Positions 43,985 to 53,626 are shown, numbered from the stretch's first letter. The stretch: DNA of 64,000 nt from Levilactobacillus lanxiensis (GCF_016861655.1 NZ_BOLN01000005.1:184435-248434), one strand, 5' to 3'. The notes: generated by a model from the sequence alone, not told the origin. A program made the numbers and translations.

Positions 43985-45309
43985 TTATTTTTTCTGCAAC
44001 GACTTCCGTTTCGGACTGACCCAGGTTCCCGAGCCAAAGCCCAGAATCGTTTTCAAGGCGGGGATGAACGTCATCACAACCGTAATTGGGTTGACCATCC
44101 AGTAAAACAGCATGTACAGCGGGGCAAACAGGATGTACTTGAGCTTAATGCCGTGATGGTCCAACAGCAACGCCGCCAGCAGCTGCATGAAGCCGGCGAA
44201 GATTTCAAAGGTCACGAAGATAAATGAAATCACGATACCGTGGAGGACCCGCTCGTAGTTGCCGGTAAATAGGAACATTGCCATCGTCGCCAGGAATGAC
44301 AGCGAGGTCAGCGTAAAGAAAAACGACCACAAAATAGAAAGCGTGGAGTCCACGAACATGGAAATCTGGTAGCGGTGCTGAATCGGGTGAAAGACAAATT
44401 TTTTGATATTGGTCAACCAGACCTCAGTGCCCCCCTGCGCCCAGCGCTTCCGCTGTTTGTAGAGGTCCCGAATCGTTTCCGGCACGTTCATGTGGAAAAT
44501 CACGTTCGGGGCGAACCGCGGCACGGCGCCAATCATCTGGTGGTCCCAGGCAATACTGATATCCTCCGTGGCCCGGTTCTGCCGAAAGCCCCCGACATCG
44601 ATCAAAAAGTCCTTCTTATACAGGGTATTGGCCCCACTGTAGGCGTACATCGAGTCATTGATGGCCGTCTGACTGCGCTTGATGACCCCACGATACTGGT
44701 GAATTCCACCGTTTGCGATTTGCCCAACAGGCTGGAGCGGTTCTGCACGTCCATGTTGGCGGTCACGGCGGAGGTGTTCATGTCCCGGTCGCGCATGAAA
44801 AAGTTCATGTACTTCATCAACGCATCGGGCTCGGGAATCGTGTCGGCATCGTTGCTTAGAATGTACTCGCCCTTGGCAAAGTACATGCCGATGTTAAACG
44901 CGTGGGCCTTGCCCTTATTTTTCAAAATTTCAACGGTCCGTAGCCGCGGATATTTTTCCTGTAGGCGGGTAATGATGGCCCCGGTATCGTCGCTGGAGCC
45001 GTCGTTCATCACCAGCACCTCAAAATTATCATAGTTCAGCTGGTCAAACAGGTACGTGATGGTTTCTTCAATCATGACCTCTTCATTATGCGCCGGAATC
45101 ATGATGGTGATCATGGGTTGCTGATCTACCGGGATGTTTTCCCAGTCGTAGTCGCGCTTGTTGGTCTTAAAAAAGCGGTAGGACAGCGCGCCCGCAAACC
45201 AGAAGAACGACCCCACTACCGGGTACAGGCAGAGAATCAACAGAAAAATGTTCAGCAGGGTCTGCCCCAGTGTCGCTTTTAAAATGCTATCAATAAAGAC
45301 GTTAAACAT
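43985..45309 (-). pseudogene. Family 2 glycosyltransferase (PgaC/BcsA-like), frameshifted
   Basis: Two overlapping frames together encode one processive membrane glycosyltransferase of about 440 residues. The N-part (to 44602) has two helices, the GT-A domain (MITIMIPAHNEEVMIEETIT, VMNDGSSDD, ILSNDADTIPEPD). After VEFTSIVG at about 44689 the frame must change by one base to continue as VIKRSQTAINDSMYAYSGAN and on to DVGGF, TEDISIAWD, the QRKRWAQGG (QxxRW) motif and four C-terminal helices. The break is in a run of four C (44686-44689); five would restore the frame. Either a true inactivating deletion or a sequencing error. Homologues polymerise beta-linked N-acetylglucosamine. Confidence 0.88.
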
Positions 45310-45317
45310 GGGACCTC

Positions 45318-45851
45318 CTAGTCATCTAAATCATTTAAATCGTGTTTCTCGTACAAATCGTGAATCTGATCCGTATCAAGGTTTTGCTCGGGCTTGACCT
45401 GGTAGGTCCGAACGTTGTGCCGAAATTCTTCGTCGCCAAACCGCTCGTCCATGAATTTTTCCAGGGCCGTCTCCCGCTTCTTTTGATTGATGGGGTTAAA
45501 CGTCGGCCACTGTTCCACGACCCGGTCACGTTTACGATTCTGAATGATCGTCATCCCCACGGCAAACAGCCAGACCATCACGAAGGCAAACAACAGGATG
45601 ATCCCAATAAACTTGATTTCAAAAATCCCCTCGTTGTACGACCACAGGTGGGGAATCTTCGGGTCGTACGCCGCCCAAAAGGACGTGACCGTAATCACCA
45701 CGGGCACAATGACGCAGATCCAGCCAAAGATGGCGACCAGCGTCTGCCAAATTTTCAGGCCCCAGTGGCCCTTTTCAAAATAAGCGTCGGTATACAGTTG
45801 TTGCTTCACCTTGGCACTATCACGCTCACTTGTTGCTGATTTTTTGGTCAT
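45318..45851 (-). CDS. Small membrane protein of the exopolysaccharide operon (PgaD-like position)
   Basis: A 177-residue protein with two membrane helices (IWQTLVAIFGWICVIVPVVI and FIGIILLFAFVMVWLFAVGM) and a charged C-terminal tail rich in D and E. I do not recognise the sequence family; its place between an EAL-like protein and a PgaC-like synthase, and its topology, are those of PgaD-type accessory subunits. ATG 45851 follows GGAGGCAATGG and lies inside the end of the EAL gene. Confidence 0.75.
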   Translation of the reverse strand: MTKKSATSERDSAKVKQQLYTDAYFEKGHWGLKIWQTLVAIFGWICVIVPVVITVTSFWAAYDPKIPHLWSYNEGIFEIKFIGIILLFAFVMVWLFAVGMTIIQNRKRDRVVEQWPTFNPINQKKRETALEKFMDERFGDEEFRHNVRTYQVKPEQNLDTDQIHDLYEKHDLNDLDD

Positions 45852-46653
45852 CCATTGCCTCCTGTGGGTTAGCCGGGCGCCCAAAGCGATACCCCTGCCG
45901 GACCCGAATTTTTAACTGTTCCGCGAGCTGTTCGTCCGCCTCGTCCTCCACACCCATCAAGATCAACTGGATGTGATTTTCCTGGGACAACCGGTTCCAA
46001 TATTGTAAATTCAGATCCAACCACACGGAAGGATCTTCCTTCCTGAAGCTCCGCATGGAACACTTGAGCGAATCGACCTGCGGCAAGAGCCACTTGACGT
46101 TCTTCAAATTTTCCAGGCTGGACCCGACGTTATCCACGTCAAACCGCATGCCATACGCCCGACCATCCCGAATGCGTTTGAGAAATAACCGCCGATTCAA
46201 ACGTCCTTCTTGCCCGTTAGCCGTATACTCGACCGCCAAATTCATCGGCGTGATTTTTGAAATCGCCCAGCGCACAAAGTAATGGAAGTCTGGACTTAAA
46301 ATTTGATCGTATTCCAGGTTGATCGACAAGGTAATGTCTTCGCGGGGTAACGCCTTGAAGGTGTCCTCCAGCAAAAAAATCACTCGCTGTAAGGGTAGTG
46401 AGTCCAATTTTTGTGGCAACGACCAAGACCCATCGTCATTGTGTTGCCGCAACAGACACTCATAACCAGTCGTTTGCCCGCGGAAGTCGACCTGCTTTTG
46501 AATGAAGTACCGCAACTCAATTTCTTTATTCTCCAAATAGTTGTTCGAATTTTTCCGGGAATACCAAAAATAAATCGCCACCGTAATCACTAAAATCACG
46601 GCCGCAACCAAGGTAATCCACAATAAAACCGACTCTAATTGGGCTAACGACAT
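45826..46653 (-). CDS. Membrane-anchored degenerate EAL-domain protein
   Basis: A 275-residue protein with one N-terminal helix (LLWITLVAAVILVITVAIYF) and an EAL-like domain. The signature reads YECLLR instead of EALLR; INLE keeps the Asn; but ITE becomes YTA, the DDFG metal motif becomes DVDN, and the catalytic Glu of AEGVE is Met (LMGVE). LKCSM (Lys) and QGYRFGRP are kept. It therefore probably binds c-di-GMP or a partner without hydrolysing it. First gene of the exopolysaccharide operon; ATG follows GAGGACG. Confidence 0.85.
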   Translation of the reverse strand: MSLAQLESVLLWITLVAAVILVITVAIYFWYSRKNSNNYLENKEIELRYFIQKQVDFRGQTTGYECLLRQHNDDGSWSLPQKLDSLPLQRVIFLLEDTFKALPREDITLSINLEYDQILSPDFHYFVRWAISKITPMNLAVEYTANGQEGRLNRRLFLKRIRDGRAYGMRFDVDNVGSSLENLKNVKWLLPQVDSLKCSMRSFRKEDPSVWLDLNLQYWNRLSQENHIQLILMGVEDEADEQLAEQLKIRVRQGYRFGRPANPQEAMDDQKISNK

Positions 46654-46685
46654 GCTTTTCGTCCTCACTTTTTGAACCATTCTTA

Positions 46686-46711
46686 GGCCGTTACGCTTCT
46701 GCGCAACGGCC
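46686..46711 (-). promoter_or_regulatory. Hairpin in the 5' leader of the exopolysaccharide operon
   Basis: GGCCGTTGCGC and GCGTAACGGCC (one mismatch) around a four-base loop, 32 bases before the EAL start codon and not followed by T, so not a terminator. May be a regulatory or RNA-stabilising structure. Confidence 0.55.
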
Positions 46712-46794
46712 GCTGATAGTCACTTCTCGCTTGAATCTGGTTACTCGTCTAACTGCCAGCAAACGTGCATTATCCAGAGACAGCATCATCACTA

Positions 46795-46822
46795 ATTGTA
46801 TATTTTGTGGGGCCGAATTCAA
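46795..46822 (-). promoter_or_regulatory. Putative promoter of the exopolysaccharide operon
   Basis: TTGAAT, 16 bases, TACAAT on the minus strand, 140 bases before the EAL gene. Confidence 0.55.
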
Positions 46823-46892
46823 GTTCTTTGCCGGAATCTGTAACATCCTGTTAATAATGGATAGCAATAATGGATTATTGACTAATGGATAC

Positions 46893-46934
46893 GAAAAAGC
46901 CACCGCCACAATCGCTTTCGCGTGTGGTGGTGGC
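46893..46934 (-). terminator. Terminator of the asd transcript
   Basis: GCCACCACCACA pairs with TGTGGCGGTGGC, followed by TTTTTCG on the minus strand; 228 bases after the asd stop. The interval 46935-47161 shows no other feature. Confidence 0.85.
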
Positions 46935-47161
46935 TGCTCGTTGGTCTCGCAGTACCAAGGGTTAACCCGTTTTACCAAAGTATTTGGGAGTAACCAGTAA
47001 ACTGTTTTTTCTGTTAGATATTCCGTCCACAGTTTTAGTCGATAGCTTGTTCAATTAAACAGTCATTCGATTGAATGCCGCTATGATGGCTTCTTGTATG
47101 TGGCATAATCAAAGTCACGTGAGTAGTTGCTACCTACAATTGACAAATTTTGACCGTTATT

Positions 47162-48238
47162 TTACTTCGTTGCCGGCACAACCGGGTGAACCAGGTCATC
47201 GGCGACCAGTCGTTCCGCAATCTGAACCGTGTTCCAGGCGGCCCCCTTTAGGAGGTTATCGGACACGACCCACAGGTTGAAAGCGCCCGGATTTTCCAGG
47301 TCGGGCCGAATCCGCCCAACGTAGGTGTCGCGCGTCCCGGTGGCATTGACCGGTTGCGGATAGACTTGATGGGCCGGGTCGTCCTGTAAAACGGCGCCCG
47401 GTGCGTCTGCGATGGCCTGCCGTAATTGATCGACCGTGGCGGTAGGGTCACCGGTATCGATCCAGATGGATTCCCCATGACTGATGGGCACGGGAACCCG
47501 AACACAGGTGGCCGTGACCTTGATGTCACTGGCATCCATGTCCCCCAGCATGATCTTCTTCGTTTCGTGAATCATCTTCCACTCTTCATGGGAGTAAAGG
47601 TTATCCTCCAGCACATCAATCTGCGGCAACAGATTAAAGGCCAGTGGATAGTGCTTCTGGTCGCCCTTCGTCGGGAAAATGTCCGCGTGCATCTGCTTGC
47701 CGTCCAGAAAATCCTGGGCCTCGGTGTACAGCTCGTTCAAGGCCGACTGCCCCGCGCCGGATGCGGCCTGGTAGGTAGACACGATAATCTGCTTCAACCC
47801 AACGGCCTGGCGAATCGGTTCCAGGGCCACCATCATCTGAATCGTCGAACAATTCGGGTTGGCAATGATGCCCTGGTGCTGGTACAACGCCGATTCATTG
47901 ACTTCTGGCACGACTAACGGAATCTCCGGCACCATCCGAAAGGCACTGGTGTTGTCCACGCAGACTGCCCCGCGCTTCACGGCTTCTGGCAGAAATTTCT
48001 TAGAGACACTGCCACCGGCCGAGGCCAAGACCAGGTCGACCCCATCAAACGCAGCGGGCGTGGCTTCTTCAACCGTGACGGCCTGTTCTCTAAATTGTAA
48101 GACCTTCCCGGCCGACCGTGAAGACGCCAGTAACTTAACGGCCTTCACCGGAATCGTAGACTGCTCTAACTGTTGAATCAAGCGGGTTCCCACGGCGCCC
48201 GTGGCCCCTAAAATCGCAACGACAAATCCTTCACTCAT
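47162..48238 (-). CDS. asd: Aspartate-semialdehyde dehydrogenase
   Basis: A 358-residue Asd reducing aspartyl phosphate to the semialdehyde, shared by lysine, threonine and methionine routes. N-terminal NADP site [19 protein letters not shown]; catalytic Cys in [12 protein letters not shown] near 128; [10 protein letters not shown] segment. ATG 48238 lies 8 bases after AAGGGA. Overlaps the end of patA by position (6 bases apart), last gene of the lysA unit. Confidence 0.96.
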   Translation of the reverse strand: MSEGFVVAILGATGAVGTRLIQQLEQSTIPVKAVKLLASSRSAGKVLQFREQAVTVEEATPAAFDGVDLVLASAGGSVSKKFLPEAVKRGAVCVDNTSAFRMVPEIPLVVPEVNESALYQHQGIIANPNCSTIQMMVALEPIRQAVGLKQIIVSTYQAASGAGQSALNELYTEAQDFLDGKQMHADIFPTKGDQKHYPLAFNLLPQIDVLEDNLYSHEEWKMIHETKKIMLGDMDASDIKVTATCVRVPVPISHGESIWIDTGDPTATVDQLRQAIADAPGAVLQDDPAHQVYPQPVNATGTRDTYVGRIRPDLENPGAFNLWVVSDNLLKGAAWNTVQIAERLVADDLVHPVVPATK

Positions 48239-48243
48239 ACCGT

Positions 48244-49452
48244 TCATCCCTTAATTTTTAATTCAGTTTGCATCTTTTCCGTAAATACCGTCAACCGCGC
48301 CATGGCTTCCTGCAGATCCGCCATCGATGACGCGTAGGACAGGCGCACGTAACCTTCACCACCAGCGCCAAACGCACTGCCGGGGGTCACGCCCACCTTG
48401 GCTTCTTCGGCCAGTTTCGTCGCAAATTCAACGGAACTCAGACCAAAACTAGCCGGAATCTTCGCAAACGCGTAAAACGCGCCGGCTGGCAACGCCGTTT
48501 CGTATCCCAAAACATTCAGCTTGGGCACGATGTAATCACGCCGTTGTTGGTAAACCTGCCGCATGTCCTGAGCATCATCGACGCCGTTGGTCAATGCCTC
48601 CAGCGCCGCATATTGGGCTGGATTCGACGGGCTGGTGACCGCAAAACCATGGAGCTTGCTGGCATTCACCACAAAGTCCTTGGGCCCGACGAAGTAGCCG
48701 ATTCGATAGCCGGTCATTGCGTGGGACTTGGATAGCCCATTGATCAGAATCGTTTGTTCCGGCAACAATTCGGCCATCGAGGTATGGGGCTGACCATAGG
48801 TTAATTCCGCATAAATTTCATCGGTTAAGACGTACATGGCATTTTGCTTGATGACGTCCGCTAACTCCTGGAGCTGGTCGCGGCTGTACTCGAACCCGGT
48901 CGGATTGCCAGGAAAGTTCAGGACCAACGCCTTCACGTTGCCGGCGCCTTCCCGGTCAAGAACTTCCTGTAGATGCTCACCGGTCAACCGGAACCCATCG
49001 GCGGTCGTATCCACCTGAACGGGAATTCCGCCAAAAATTTCAATGACTGGCCAATACAAGGCAAAGGTCGGGGTGGCCACCAGAATTTTGTCCCCGGGAT
49101 TGATCAGGCTCCCCAGTGCCGCGAAGATGGCCTCGGTCGCCCCCACGGTCACTACGATTTCAGATGCCGCGTCGTAGCTGACGTGAAACCGTTGTTGCAG
49201 GTAGTCACTAATGGCCGTCCGCAGTTCCATGATGCCGCGCTGATCGGAGTAATGGGACTTATTCTCCCGAATGCTCTGAATGGCAGCTGCCTTCACGTGT
49301 TCGGGCACGTTGAAGTCGGGTTCCCCCAACGTCAGCTTAATAATCCCCGGAATCTGCGCAAATTTCTGCGCAAAGAACCGAATCTGAGAAACGCCCATAG
49401 GCGCAAGTGTTTGGTTAACGATTGTTTTTAGTTTCGAATCCAGTAGCGGCAA
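48244..49452 (-). CDS. patA: N-acetyl-LL-diaminopimelate aminotransferase
   Basis: About 402 residues, class I PLP aminotransferase with [17 protein letters not shown], the DEIYAELTY segment and the PLP-lysine motif [14 protein letters not shown]. In the acetylase branch it aminates N-acetyl-2-amino-6-oxopimelate. TTG at 49452 is 8 bases after GAGAGG; a GTG at 49461 is almost on top of the SD. Two repeat elements separate it from dapB, so its promoter is unclear. Confidence 0.93.
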   Translation of the reverse strand: MPLLDSKLKTIVNQTLAPMGVSQIRFFAQKFAQIPGIIKLTLGEPDFNVPEHVKAAAIQSIRENKSHYSDQRGIMELRTAISDYLQQRFHVSYDAASEIVVTVGATEAIFAALGSLINPGDKILVATPTFALYWPVIEIFGGIPVQVDTTADGFRLTGEHLQEVLDREGAGNVKALVLNFPGNPTGFEYSRDQLQELADVIKQNAMYVLTDEIYAELTYGQPHTSMAELLPEQTILINGLSKSHAMTGYRIGYFVGPKDFVVNASKLHGFAVTSPSNPAQYAALEALTNGVDDAQDMRQVYQQRRDYIVPKLNVLGYETALPAGAFYAFAKIPASFGLSSVEFATKLAEEAKVGVTPGSAFGAGGEGYVRLSYASSMADLQEAMARLTVFTEKMQTELKIKG

Positions 49453-49499
49453 ATTGGTCACCTCTCCTAACCTTTATGTTTAAAATTGTTTTAATTGGC

Positions 49500-49688
49500 C
49501 GTTCCCGGCGGCGAGCTCAAGATGCCCTGCTGTGGGGAACGGCTCCAGCCTGAGGAACGGTCTGGGGCCTCGCCTTGAAACCTCGCTGAAGTTCGCGAGT
49601 TTCCAAGGTCGTCCCATGGTCTAGGTTGGGACAGAACCCCAACCTAGACCATCGACACAGCTGGGCATCTTGGCCCGCCTCTGGTCAC
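49500..49688 (-). repeat. Cloverleaf intergenic element, type A, copy A7
   Basis: Best-paired type A core. On the minus strand P1 pairs CAAGATGCCC with GGGCATCTTG, P2 GATGGTCTAGGTTGGG with CCCAACCTAGACCAT (15 bp, no mismatch), P3 CCTTGGAAACTCGC with GCGAGGTTTCAAGG, and P4 GGCCCCAGACC with GGCTGGAGCC. It lies 48 bases before the patA start, in the gap inside the lysine operon. No GTGAAAATG termini found. Confidence 0.92.
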
Positions 49689-49891
49689 TCACATCTGTGC
49701 GTGCCAAACATACTGGTGTAGTCGTTCAATCCCTTGTGGTGGTTGTGATTGACGGGTTAAAGTTGTTGATTTTACTACATTTATTTCTAAAGATCATGGA
49801 CGCATCGCGGGGACACTATCTGACGACAACCCCAAGTACAATTGACGTAGTACCAGCCCAAAACCCACGTCATGGCCACCGGAAAATCTGC
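49689..49891. other. Spacer between elements A7 and B3
   Basis: No gene, terminator or convincing promoter seen; some AT-rich tracts at 49755-49790. Confidence 0.5.
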
Positions 49892-50106
49892 TTTAAACCA
49901 GTATCAGCCGCAGGGCTGGTGAAAATGGGCTCAGCCGTGGGAGTTGTCTTAGCGGTTTACCGCTTAGACGACTGCTATCTTTGAGACTCGCTTCTCAGAG
50001 GCTCAAAGTAAGTCTGGAGACCGCTCTTCGGCTCCAGACGTGCGCCCACAGCGCCACGGCCCATTTTCACCAGCCCGGAGGCGCTGCCAAGCACCCAAGC
50101 TTAAAG
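49892..50106 (+). repeat. Cloverleaf intergenic element, type B, copy B3
   Basis: Termini CTTTAAACCAG...GCCGCAGGGCTGGTGAAAATGGGC and GCCCATTTTCACCAGCCCGGAGGCG...TTAAAG. P2 pairs AGTTGTCTTAGCGG with CCGCTTAGACGACT, P3 CTTTGAGACTC with GAGGCTCAAAG, P4 GTCTGGAGACC with GGCTCCAGAC. Its right end includes the stop codon of dapB. Confidence 0.9.
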
Positions 50107-50874
50107 GATATTTTCCAGGCCGATGACCAGGTTCTGGCGGTGCATGACGGCGTCGATAGCGATGCGCACGCCTTTCATAAACGACGCCCGGTCCGTCGTA
50201 CTCTGCTTCAGCGTCAAGGTTTCACCCGCCCCGCCGAAGATAACCTCCTCGTCGGCGATAAAGCCTGGCAGCCGTACGGCATGAATCTTAATGCCGTGGT
50301 AATCGCCACCGCGCGCGCCCAGGGGGTCCTGTTCCTGCGGATTATTCGATTCATCATGACCCTGTTGGTCATAGATTAGTTTGGCCGTGTTCAGCGCGGT
50401 CCCGGACGGTGCGTCCAACTTATCTGCATGGTGGTATTCCATGATTTCAGCGTGGTCGAAGTAGGCCGCGGCTTCCTTAGCAAATTTCATCATCAGAACG
50501 GCGGAGACTCCGAAGTTGGCGGCGATGATACCCCCTAGTCCCTTGGCATCGGCTGCCCGCTGGAGCGCTACCTGCTGGTCCTCGGCCATGCCGCTGGTCC
50601 CAATCACCGGTCGAATGCCGTGGTCAATGGCAAATTGGGCATTGGCGTAGACCCCACTAGGGAGGCTGAAGTCAATCCAAATATCGGCCGCTGGCAACTG
50701 GGCGCGGTCGTTCGCGACCACCACCGTTGGGTCTAACCGATACGTCCCTGGCGTCAGGTCGGTCACGTGGGGATTGTACACGCCCACTAGATTTAAATCG
50801 TCCGCCTGATCAATCATGGCGAGGGCCTTTTGTCCCATCGAGCCGTTAAATCCGGCAACAATTACTGAAATCAC
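50101..50874 (-). CDS. dapB: 4-hydroxy-tetrahydrodipicolinate reductase
   Basis: A 257-residue DapB. Dinucleotide loop [13 protein letters not shown] (residues 7-19), the [12 protein letters not shown] segment and the catalytic motif [14 protein letters not shown] near 153. Start overlaps the dapA end by 4 bases. Its final codons and stop lie in the terminal repeat of element B3. Confidence 0.96.
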   Translation of the reverse strand: MISVIVAGFNGSMGQKALAMIDQADDLNLVGVYNPHVTDLTPGTYRLDPTVVVANDRAQLPAADIWIDFSLPSGVYANAQFAIDHGIRPVIGTSGMAEDQQVALQRAADAKGLGGIIAANFGVSAVLMMKFAKEAAAYFDHAEIMEYHHADKLDAPSGTALNTAKLIYDQQGHDESNNPQEQDPLGARGGDYHGIKIHAVRLPGFIADEEVIFGGAGETLTLKQSTTDRASFMKGVRIAIDAVMHRQNLVIGLENIL

Positions 50875-51758
50875 GCTTGGGCCTCCTTGGTGCCGAGAGC
50901 CGCATAGAGCGCCGCCTTTTCCTCAGCGTTGAGTGGCAGGATCGGCAAACGACACGTGCCGACCTCGTAGCCCTGGTCGTTTAGCACGGCCTTGACCGGT
51001 GACGGTGACGGGTACATGAACAGCGCCGCCATCTTAGGCGTTAGTTGCCGTTGTAAGGCCCCGGCGGCTTGGACGTTGCCGGCTGCCAGGTCGTCTAGCA
51101 TCTCACGAATTTGATCACCGTAGACGTGAGATGCCACGGAAATCACGCCGTTGCCCCCGACTGCCGTGGCAAACAGGGCCTGGGCATCCTCGCCACTATA
51201 GACCAGGAAGTCTGCTGGCGTGTGTTCGACGATGTACTCGAAATCAGCCATCGTATTGCACTGCTTGACGCCACCAATGTTCGGATACTGGGCCAAATCG
51301 ACGACGGTTTCCTTGGTCATCAAGACCCCCGTCCGGCCCGGAATGTTGTAGATCATTACGGGCAGTGGCGACGCGTCGGCCACCGTTTGAAAATGCGCCC
51401 GCATCCCCCGCTGGTTCGGCTTGTTGTAGTACGGCACGACCACCAGAGCCATGTCGATGCCGGGCACCTGGCCCAGCTTCTGGACAAAGTCGACGGTCTC
51501 CTGCGTGTTGTTGCTGCCGGCACCAGCAATAACGGGCACCCGGCCACCAACCATCTTGCCAAAGCGCGTATAGAGTTCTAATTTTTCCGCTTCGCTCAGC
51601 GTGGGCGTTTCCCCAGTGGTCCCGCCAATGACGAAGCCCTTGGTCCCGGTCGCCAGCAGGTGATTGGTCAATTTTTCCAAGGCAGCGTAGTTAATAGCGC
51701 TCCCATCGGCGGTAAACGGCGTAATGATTGCCGTGAGTAAATCTGCATTTTCAAACAT
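50871..51758 (-). CDS. dapA: 4-hydroxy-tetrahydrodipicolinate synthase
   Basis: A 295-residue DapA, condensing pyruvate with aspartate semialdehyde, the committed DAP step. [15 protein letters not shown] near residue 46, [11 protein letters not shown] with the active-site Tyr, and Schiff-base Lys in IGGVKQCNT near 161. ATG 51758 is 9 bases after AGGAG; a TTG two codons earlier is also possible. Confidence 0.96.
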   Translation of the reverse strand: MFENADLLTAIITPFTADGSAINYAALEKLTNHLLATGTKGFVIGGTTGETPTLSEAEKLELYTRFGKMVGGRVPVIAGAGSNNTQETVDFVQKLGQVPGIDMALVVVPYYNKPNQRGMRAHFQTVADASPLPVMIYNIPGRTGVLMTKETVVDLAQYPNIGGVKQCNTMADFEYIVEHTPADFLVYSGEDAQALFATAVGGNGVISVASHVYGDQIREMLDDLAAGNVQAAGALQRQLTPKMAALFMYPSPSPVKAVLNDQGYEVGTCRLPILPLNAEEKAALYAALGTKEAQA

Positions 51759-51772
51759 TCTCAATCTCTCCT

Positions 51773-52918
51773 TTAATGAGCCATTCTGTCAGTTAAGAAA
51801 CCCCGCATGGCGGTCACGCCCTTGATGATGGCGCCCTCGTGGGGCTGAAAATTTGCGGCATGGAGTGCGCCCGGACTGTCGACCCCCAGCCAAAACATGG
51901 TGCCGGGAATCTGGTTCAGCAAGTAGCCAAAGTCCTCGCCGGTCATGGCTGGCGGGGTCTCCTGAAAGTCCACGTCGGCGGCCCGCTGCATGTACTGGAT
52001 AAAGTTGGCCGTTAATTGCGGGTCATTTTCCACGGGGTAGTAGCCCCCCTGATTAAACGTCACGTCGATCTGCGCGTTGTAGGTCTGCGCAACGCCGGCG
52101 GCAATCTCACTCACGCGTTGCCGAATGAAGAGAATCATGTCCTGGGTCAGCCCACGAATCGTGCCCTCCAGCCGCGCCTCCCCAGCAATCACGTTGCGAA
52201 TCGACCCCGCCGTCATCTTGCCAAAGGTCACCACGCCACACGCGGTGGGATCAATGTTGCGGGCAACGATTGTCTGAATCTGGGTAATGAAGCTGGCCGC
52301 AATCACGACCGCATCGTTGGCCCGGTGGGGAAAGGCCGCGTGGCCGCTGGTGCCGTGAATCGTCACGTTGACCTCACTGGTCCCGGCAAACAGCGTGCCG
52401 AGGCGACACCCAATCGTGCCGGTGGGCAGGTCGGAGTTGTCATGCAAGCCGTAAAATTCATCGATGTGCCACGCCCCGGTGAACAGCCCCAGGTCGTACG
52501 CCTGTTTCCCACCACTCTCGCTCTCTTCGGCGGGTTGGAAGAAGAAAATCAGGTTGTCTTGCGGTTGATTCTCGGCAAAGTAGATGAGGAGGCCCAGCGC
52601 CACGGTCATATGAATATCGTGGCCGCAGGCGTGCATCACGCCCGGATGCATCGAATGAAAGGAACAACTGGCCGTCTCGTCGACTGGTAAGGCATCGATG
52701 TCGGCTCGGTAGCCAATCGTGCGTTGCGGCTGGCTACCCGCGACCTTGACCAGCAAGGCCGTTGGGAGTTCGCTGGGTTCGCGCACCGTCAACCAGGTCG
52801 CTGGTAGCTGATCGACCACCGCTTTCAAATAGGCGTGGGTGGCCGTTTCGTGAAGCGCCAGCTCCGGTATCTGATGAAGGTGCCGGCGAATCTGAATGAG
52901 TTCTGCTTCCGTTAGCAT
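51773..52918 (-). CDS. N-acetyldiaminopimelate deacetylase (YkuR type, M20)
   Basis: A 381-residue M20D metallopeptidase-family protein with [23 protein letters not shown] (Cys and His ligands) near 96 and [12 protein letters not shown]. In the acetylase branch it removes acetate from N-acetyl-LL-DAP; its position between dapH and dapA makes this assignment firm over a general amidohydrolase. Confidence 0.93.
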   Translation of the reverse strand: MLTEAELIQIRRHLHQIPELALHETATHAYLKAVVDQLPATWLTVREPSELPTALLVKVAGSQPQRTIGYRADIDALPVDETASCSFHSMHPGVMHACGHDIHMTVALGLLIYFAENQPQDNLIFFFQPAEESESGGKQAYDLGLFTGAWHIDEFYGLHDNSDLPTGTIGCRLGTLFAGTSEVNVTIHGTSGHAAFPHRANDAVVIAASFITQIQTIVARNIDPTACGVVTFGKMTAGSIRNVIAGEARLEGTIRGLTQDMILFIRQRVSEIAAGVAQTYNAQIDVTFNQGGYYPVENDPQLTANFIQYMQRAADVDFQETPPAMTGEDFGYLLNQIPGTMFWLGVDSPGALHAANFQPHEGAIIKGVTAMRGFLTDRMAH

Positions 52919-52921
52919 GAT

Positions 52922-53626
52922 TTACAACTCCCTCAAGGTTTCTTCGATGTGGGTCTTGTCGGTCGTCTGCTGGTCTTTGATTTTGATCACGCGAGCCGGT
53001 ACACCAGCGACGACGGCATTCGGCGCCACGTCCTTGGTGACCACCGCTCCGGCACCGACCACGGCATTGTCACCGACCTGCACGCCTTCTAACACGACCG
53101 CGTTGGCGCCGACCGTGACGTTGTTCCCGATACGGACTGGTGTCGCGGACGCGGGCTCCACCACCCCGGCCAGTACGGCATTCGCCCCGATGTGGGCGTT
53201 GGTGCCGACCGTGGCGCGGCCCCCAAGCACGGCGCCCATGTCGATCATGGTGCCGGCCCCGATCTCTGCGCCGATGTTGATGACGGCCCCCATCATGATG
53301 ACCGCATGATCGCCAATTGTGACCTGATCACGGATGATGGCCCCCGGCTCAATGCGGGCGTTGGTCGTTGCCGTGTCCAGCAATGGCACGGCCGAGTTAC
53401 GCGCGGTCACCTCGAGGTGGTACGTCGCTTCTGACCGGCCCGCCAAGAGTGGCGCCACGTCGCGGTAATCCCCAATCAACAGGGTAAACTCGGGCGCAGC
53501 GAAGCGTTGCACGCTAGTTGGAACCTTATCGGCTGGAATATTTTCTTGCACGTAAGCTTTCACGGGCGTTACCTTTTCGGCGGTGCCAATGTACCTGATA
53601 ATTTCTTCCGCAGTCATCTTTTTCAT
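52922..53626 (-). CDS. dapH: Tetrahydrodipicolinate N-acetyltransferase
   Basis: A 234-residue left-handed beta-helix acyltransferase with many hexapeptide repeats (residues 88-210; for example [20 protein letters not shown] and [20 protein letters not shown]). Acetylates tetrahydrodipicolinate with acetyl-CoA. ATG 53626 is 7 bases after AGGAGG. The deacetylase follows after 3 bases. Confidence 0.95.
   Translation of the reverse strand: MKKMTAEEIIRYIGTAEKVTPVKAYVQENIPADKVPTSVQRFAAPEFTLLIGDYRDVAPLLAGRSEATYHLEVTARNSAVPLLDTATTNARIEPGAIIRDQVTIGDHAVIMMGAVINIGAEIGAGTMIDMGAVLGGRATVGTNAHIGANAVLAGVVEPASATPVRIGNNVTVGANAVVLEGVQVGDNAVVGAGAVVTKDVAPNAVVAGVPARVIKIKDQQTTDKTHIEETLREL

Noticed and set aside
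31350..50106. Repeats as insertion sequence remnants with transposase fragments
   Set aside because: No copy contains a transposase-like frame in any of the six frames; the sequence is all paired structure.
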